64,000 nucleotides of DNA from Allosphingosinicella deserti (GTDB lineage Bacteria; Pseudomonadota; Alphaproteobacteria; Sphingomonadales; Sphingomonadaceae). This document shows positions 62,043 to 64,000 of this stretch, in pieces. The position numbers and the translations under genes were made by a program. Location of the stretch: positions 558,001-622,000 of the forward strand of contig NZ_PXYI01000002.1 in NCBI RefSeq assembly GCF_003012735.1. Reading direction: 5' to 3'. Every line of letters starts with the position of its first letter. The stretch's first letter is position 1. The notes under the pieces were generated by a model. It worked only from the letters and a program-made list of their open reading frames with translations. It made no database searches and had not been told where the DNA came from.

Positions 62043-63032
62043 TCAAACCCGCACCACGATCTTCCCGAATTGCGCATTGGACTCCAGATAGCGGTGCGCC
62101 TCGACGATTTCGTCGAACGCGAACACCCGATCGATCACCGGCCGCAGCGCGCCGCTCTCCAGGCGCGCCAGCACGAACGCCTTGGCCGCTTCCAGCCGGT
62201 CCGGATCGGCGACGATCTCGTGGATCAGATAGCCGCGCAGGGTCAGGCTCTTGCCGAGCACGGCGCCGATCGGGAACGGCGTCGGCTCGGCACTGAGCGC
62301 GCCATATTCGATCAGGATCCCGCCCCGCGCCATCGCCGCGGTGAGGGGCTCGAACGCCGGGCCGCCGATCGGATCGAACACCACCCGGACGCCCTCCGGA
62401 CCGGCGATCGCAGTCAGCCGCGCGAGCAAATCCTCTTCCTCCGAGGCGACGACATGAGCGGCGCCGGCGTCGAGCAGCCTGTCCGCCTTGGCGGACGTGC
62501 GGGTGACCGCGATCGGAACCGCCCCGATCGCATTCGCGATCTGGATCGCCGCCAGGCCGACGCTGCTCGACGCGGCGGTGATCACGACGAACTCGCCGGC
62601 GGTGATCCTAGCGACATCGATCAGCGCGCCATAAGCAGTGACGTATTGCATCCAGAGCGCGGCCGCCTCTTCCCAGCCGAGCGACGGCGGGTGCTTGACC
62701 AGCAGCCGAGCGGGGAAGGTGGCGCGCTCGCCATAAGCCGGCCAGCGCACCATCGAGGGCGGCGGCACCACGCTGACCGCGTCGCCTTGGGCGAATCCAT
62801 CGACCCCCGCGCCGACCCGCTCGACGATCCCTGCCGCTTCGAGACCGAGGCCGGACGGGAGGGCGGGCTTCTCGATATAGACGCCGGTGCGCAGCATCGC
62901 CTCGGCGCGGTTGAGACCAAGCGCCTTGACCGCGATCTGAACCTCGCCCGGGCCGGGCGGCGGATAGTCGACGGACTCGTATTGCAGGACCTCGGGGTCC
63001 CCGAGCCGGTGCAGGCGAACGATGCGGGTCAT
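62043..63032 (-). CDS. Zinc-free MDR/quinone-oxidoreductase-like dehydrogenase
   Basis: The protein has 329 residues. MDR fold: LHRLGDPEVLQYESVDYPPPGPGEVQIAVKALGLNRAEAMLRTGVY, and a coenzyme site ITAASSSVGLAAIQIANAIGA (AxxxxVGxxxxQ type) with VTRTSAKADRL suggesting NADP(H). The catalytic-zinc Cys/His set of alcohol dehydrogenases is missing, as in quinone oxidoreductases. It is divergent from the LysR gene, which probably controls it. Confidence 0.9.
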   Translation of the reverse strand: MTRIVRLHRLGDPEVLQYESVDYPPPGPGEVQIAVKALGLNRAEAMLRTGVYIEKPALPSGLGLEAAGIVERVGAGVDGFAQGDAVSVVPPPSMVRWPAYGERATFPARLLVKHPPSLGWEEAAALWMQYVTAYGALIDVARITAGEFVVITAASSSVGLAAIQIANAIGAVPIAVTRTSAKADRLLDAGAAHVVASEEEDLLARLTAIAGPEGVRVVFDPIGGPAFEPLTAAMARGGILIEYGALSAEPTPFPIGAVLGKSLTLRGYLIHEIVADPDRLEAAKAFVLARLESGALRPVIDRVFAFDEIVEAHRYLESNAQFGKIVVRV

Positions 63033-63148
63033 TGGCTTACTCCATCATCAGGTGATGGAATGGGCTATGCTGCCGCACCTGCCGCCGATAAATCCGGCGT
63101 TCGGCACATCTGTGCAAACCAGGAGTTTCGAATGGTGCGCAATCTCTG

Positions 63149-64000
63149 ATGGACCGCCTGACCAGCATGGCCGTGTTCGTCCGCGCCGTCGATCTCGGCT
63201 CGTTCGCGGCAGCGGCGTCCGCGCTCGATCTCTCCGCCCCGATGGTCGGCAAGCATGTCCGTTTCCTCGAGGAGCGGCTTGGGGTCCGCCTGCTCAACCG
63301 CACCACCCGCCGTCAGAGCCTGACCGACTTCGGCCGAACCTATTATGATCGCTGCCGGGCCGTGCTGGCCGAAGCCGATGCCGCCGACGCACTCGCGGCC
63401 GACCAGCGCCTCGAGCCTTCGGGCACGCTGCGGGTTGCGATGCCGGTGCTGTTCGGCCGGCGCTGCGTCGCGCCGATCCTGACCGATCTCGCCCGCGCGC
63501 ATGCCGGCCTCGAGCTCGATCTGTCGTTCAGCGACCGCCTCTCGGACCTTGCCGAGGATCGCTTCGATCTCGCGGTCCGCACCGGCACGCTTGCCGACAA
63601 AGCGGGCCTGATCGCGCGTCGGGTCGCCCGCCAGCGCATGATCGTGGTCGGCGCGCCGGTCTATCTCGAGGGCCGCGGCGTGCCGGAGACGCTCGACGAT
63701 CTCGCCGCTCATGACGGGGTGATCTATCGCCGCTCCGGGCGCATCCCGCCATGGCTGTTCCCGCAGGAGGGCGCGCCCGCGCGCGAGATCACCCTCGCCA
63801 ACCGCCTGCGCTTCGACGATCTCGGTGCGATCGCCGATGCCGCCGCGGCCGGCATGGGGCTCGCGTGGCTGCCGAGCTGGCTGGTCCGAAACCAGCTTCG
63901 CGCCGGCACGCTCGTCCATCTGCTGCCGGATCAGCCGCCCTATCTCTACGACGTCCACACGCTCTGGCTGCAGACCCGGCACCTCCCCAACAAGGTTCGG
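63149..64000 (+). CDS. LysR-family regulator (cut by right window edge)
   Basis: There are 284 codons without a stop up to the window end. The N-terminal LysR helix-turn-helix is MDRLTSMAVFVRAVDLGSFAAAASALDLSAPMVGKHVRFLEERLGVRLLNRTTRR, and the effector domain has LRVAMPVLFGRRCVAPILTDLARAHAGLELDLSFSDR. It is the typical oxidoreductase-activating layout, divergent with a 116-nt gap. Only a few residues are likely missing, as these proteins are usually about 300 long. Confidence 0.9.
   Translation, partial: MDRLTSMAVFVRAVDLGSFAAAASALDLSAPMVGKHVRFLEERLGVRLLNRTTRRQSLTDFGRTYYDRCRAVLAEADAADALAADQRLEPSGTLRVAMPVLFGRRCVAPILTDLARAHAGLELDLSFSDRLSDLAEDRFDLAVRTGTLADKAGLIARRVARQRMIVVGAPVYLEGRGVPETLDDLAAHDGVIYRRSGRIPPWLFPQEGAPAREITLANRLRFDDLGAIADAAAAGMGLAWLPSWLVRNQLRAGTLVHLLPDQPPYLYDVHTLWLQTRHLPNKVR

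Overview
This window is a contiguous piece of a GC-rich alphaproteobacterial chromosome, most likely from a sphingomonad (Sphingomonadaceae and relatives). The support is the set of sphingomonad-type genes (SspB-family ClpXP adaptor, DUF2585 protein, acyloxyacyl hydrolase homologue, several large TonB-dependent receptors), an EcfG-type stress promoter, and short palindromic intergenic repeats. I see no phage, insertion sequence, CRISPR array, rRNA or tRNA. The left edge cuts an M16 peptidase gene and the right edge cuts a LysR regulator gene.

Layout. 1-11.1 kb is mostly core: an M16 peptidase tail, a LytS/LytTR two-component pair, a PEP-mutase-family enzyme, a VOC protein, a NatAB-like ABC exporter, queG, a Fur-box-preceded operon ending in ferredoxin-NADP reductase, a lipoprotein/EI24 pair and a PfkB sugar kinase. 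11.1-20.5 kb holds an amino-acid permease, HIT protein, SspB, fumC, a GNAT enzyme, a GH5/GH2 glycosidase pair and a PagL-like enzyme. 20.6-25.8 kb holds stress-type small genes and the rpsM-rpsK-rpoA-rplQ operon. A second, diverged copy of the last codons of rpoA lies between rpoA and rplQ. 25.9-39.0 kb is housekeeping: a DEAD-box helicase, an MHS transporter, a tightly overlapping operon crcB-pseudouridine synthase-PaiB-HAD-small membrane protein-Atp12, gmk, a DUF3606 gene with an exact EcfG promoter, and a HerA-like ATPase.

39.1-49.0 kb is a complete quinate/shikimate-to-protocatechuate locus: esterase, TetR regulator, type II dehydroquinase, MFS transporter, NAD-type quinate/shikimate dehydrogenase, a 3-dehydroshikimate dehydratase fused to a degenerate HPPD-like domain, and a TonB receptor. 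Four copies of an 18-bp operator (consensus GTACGAACCAGTTCGTAC) sit in exactly the intergenic gaps expected for one TetR regulon.

49.1-60.6 kb appears to be a second catabolic regulon. CapA-like protein, a multi-pass membrane protein, a TonB receptor and a tannase-family esterase form one probable operon headed by a LacI-type operator. A divergent hydrolase shares this region, another hydrolase has its own LacI-type operator, and the LacI regulator gene and an acyl-CoA synthetase follow. The two loci converge at about 49.05 kb, and tannase-type cleavage of caffeoyl- or galloyl-quinate esters would feed the quinate pathway. The window ends with a MetE-C-terminal-like methyltransferase, a quinone-oxidoreductase-like dehydrogenase and a divergent LysR regulator.
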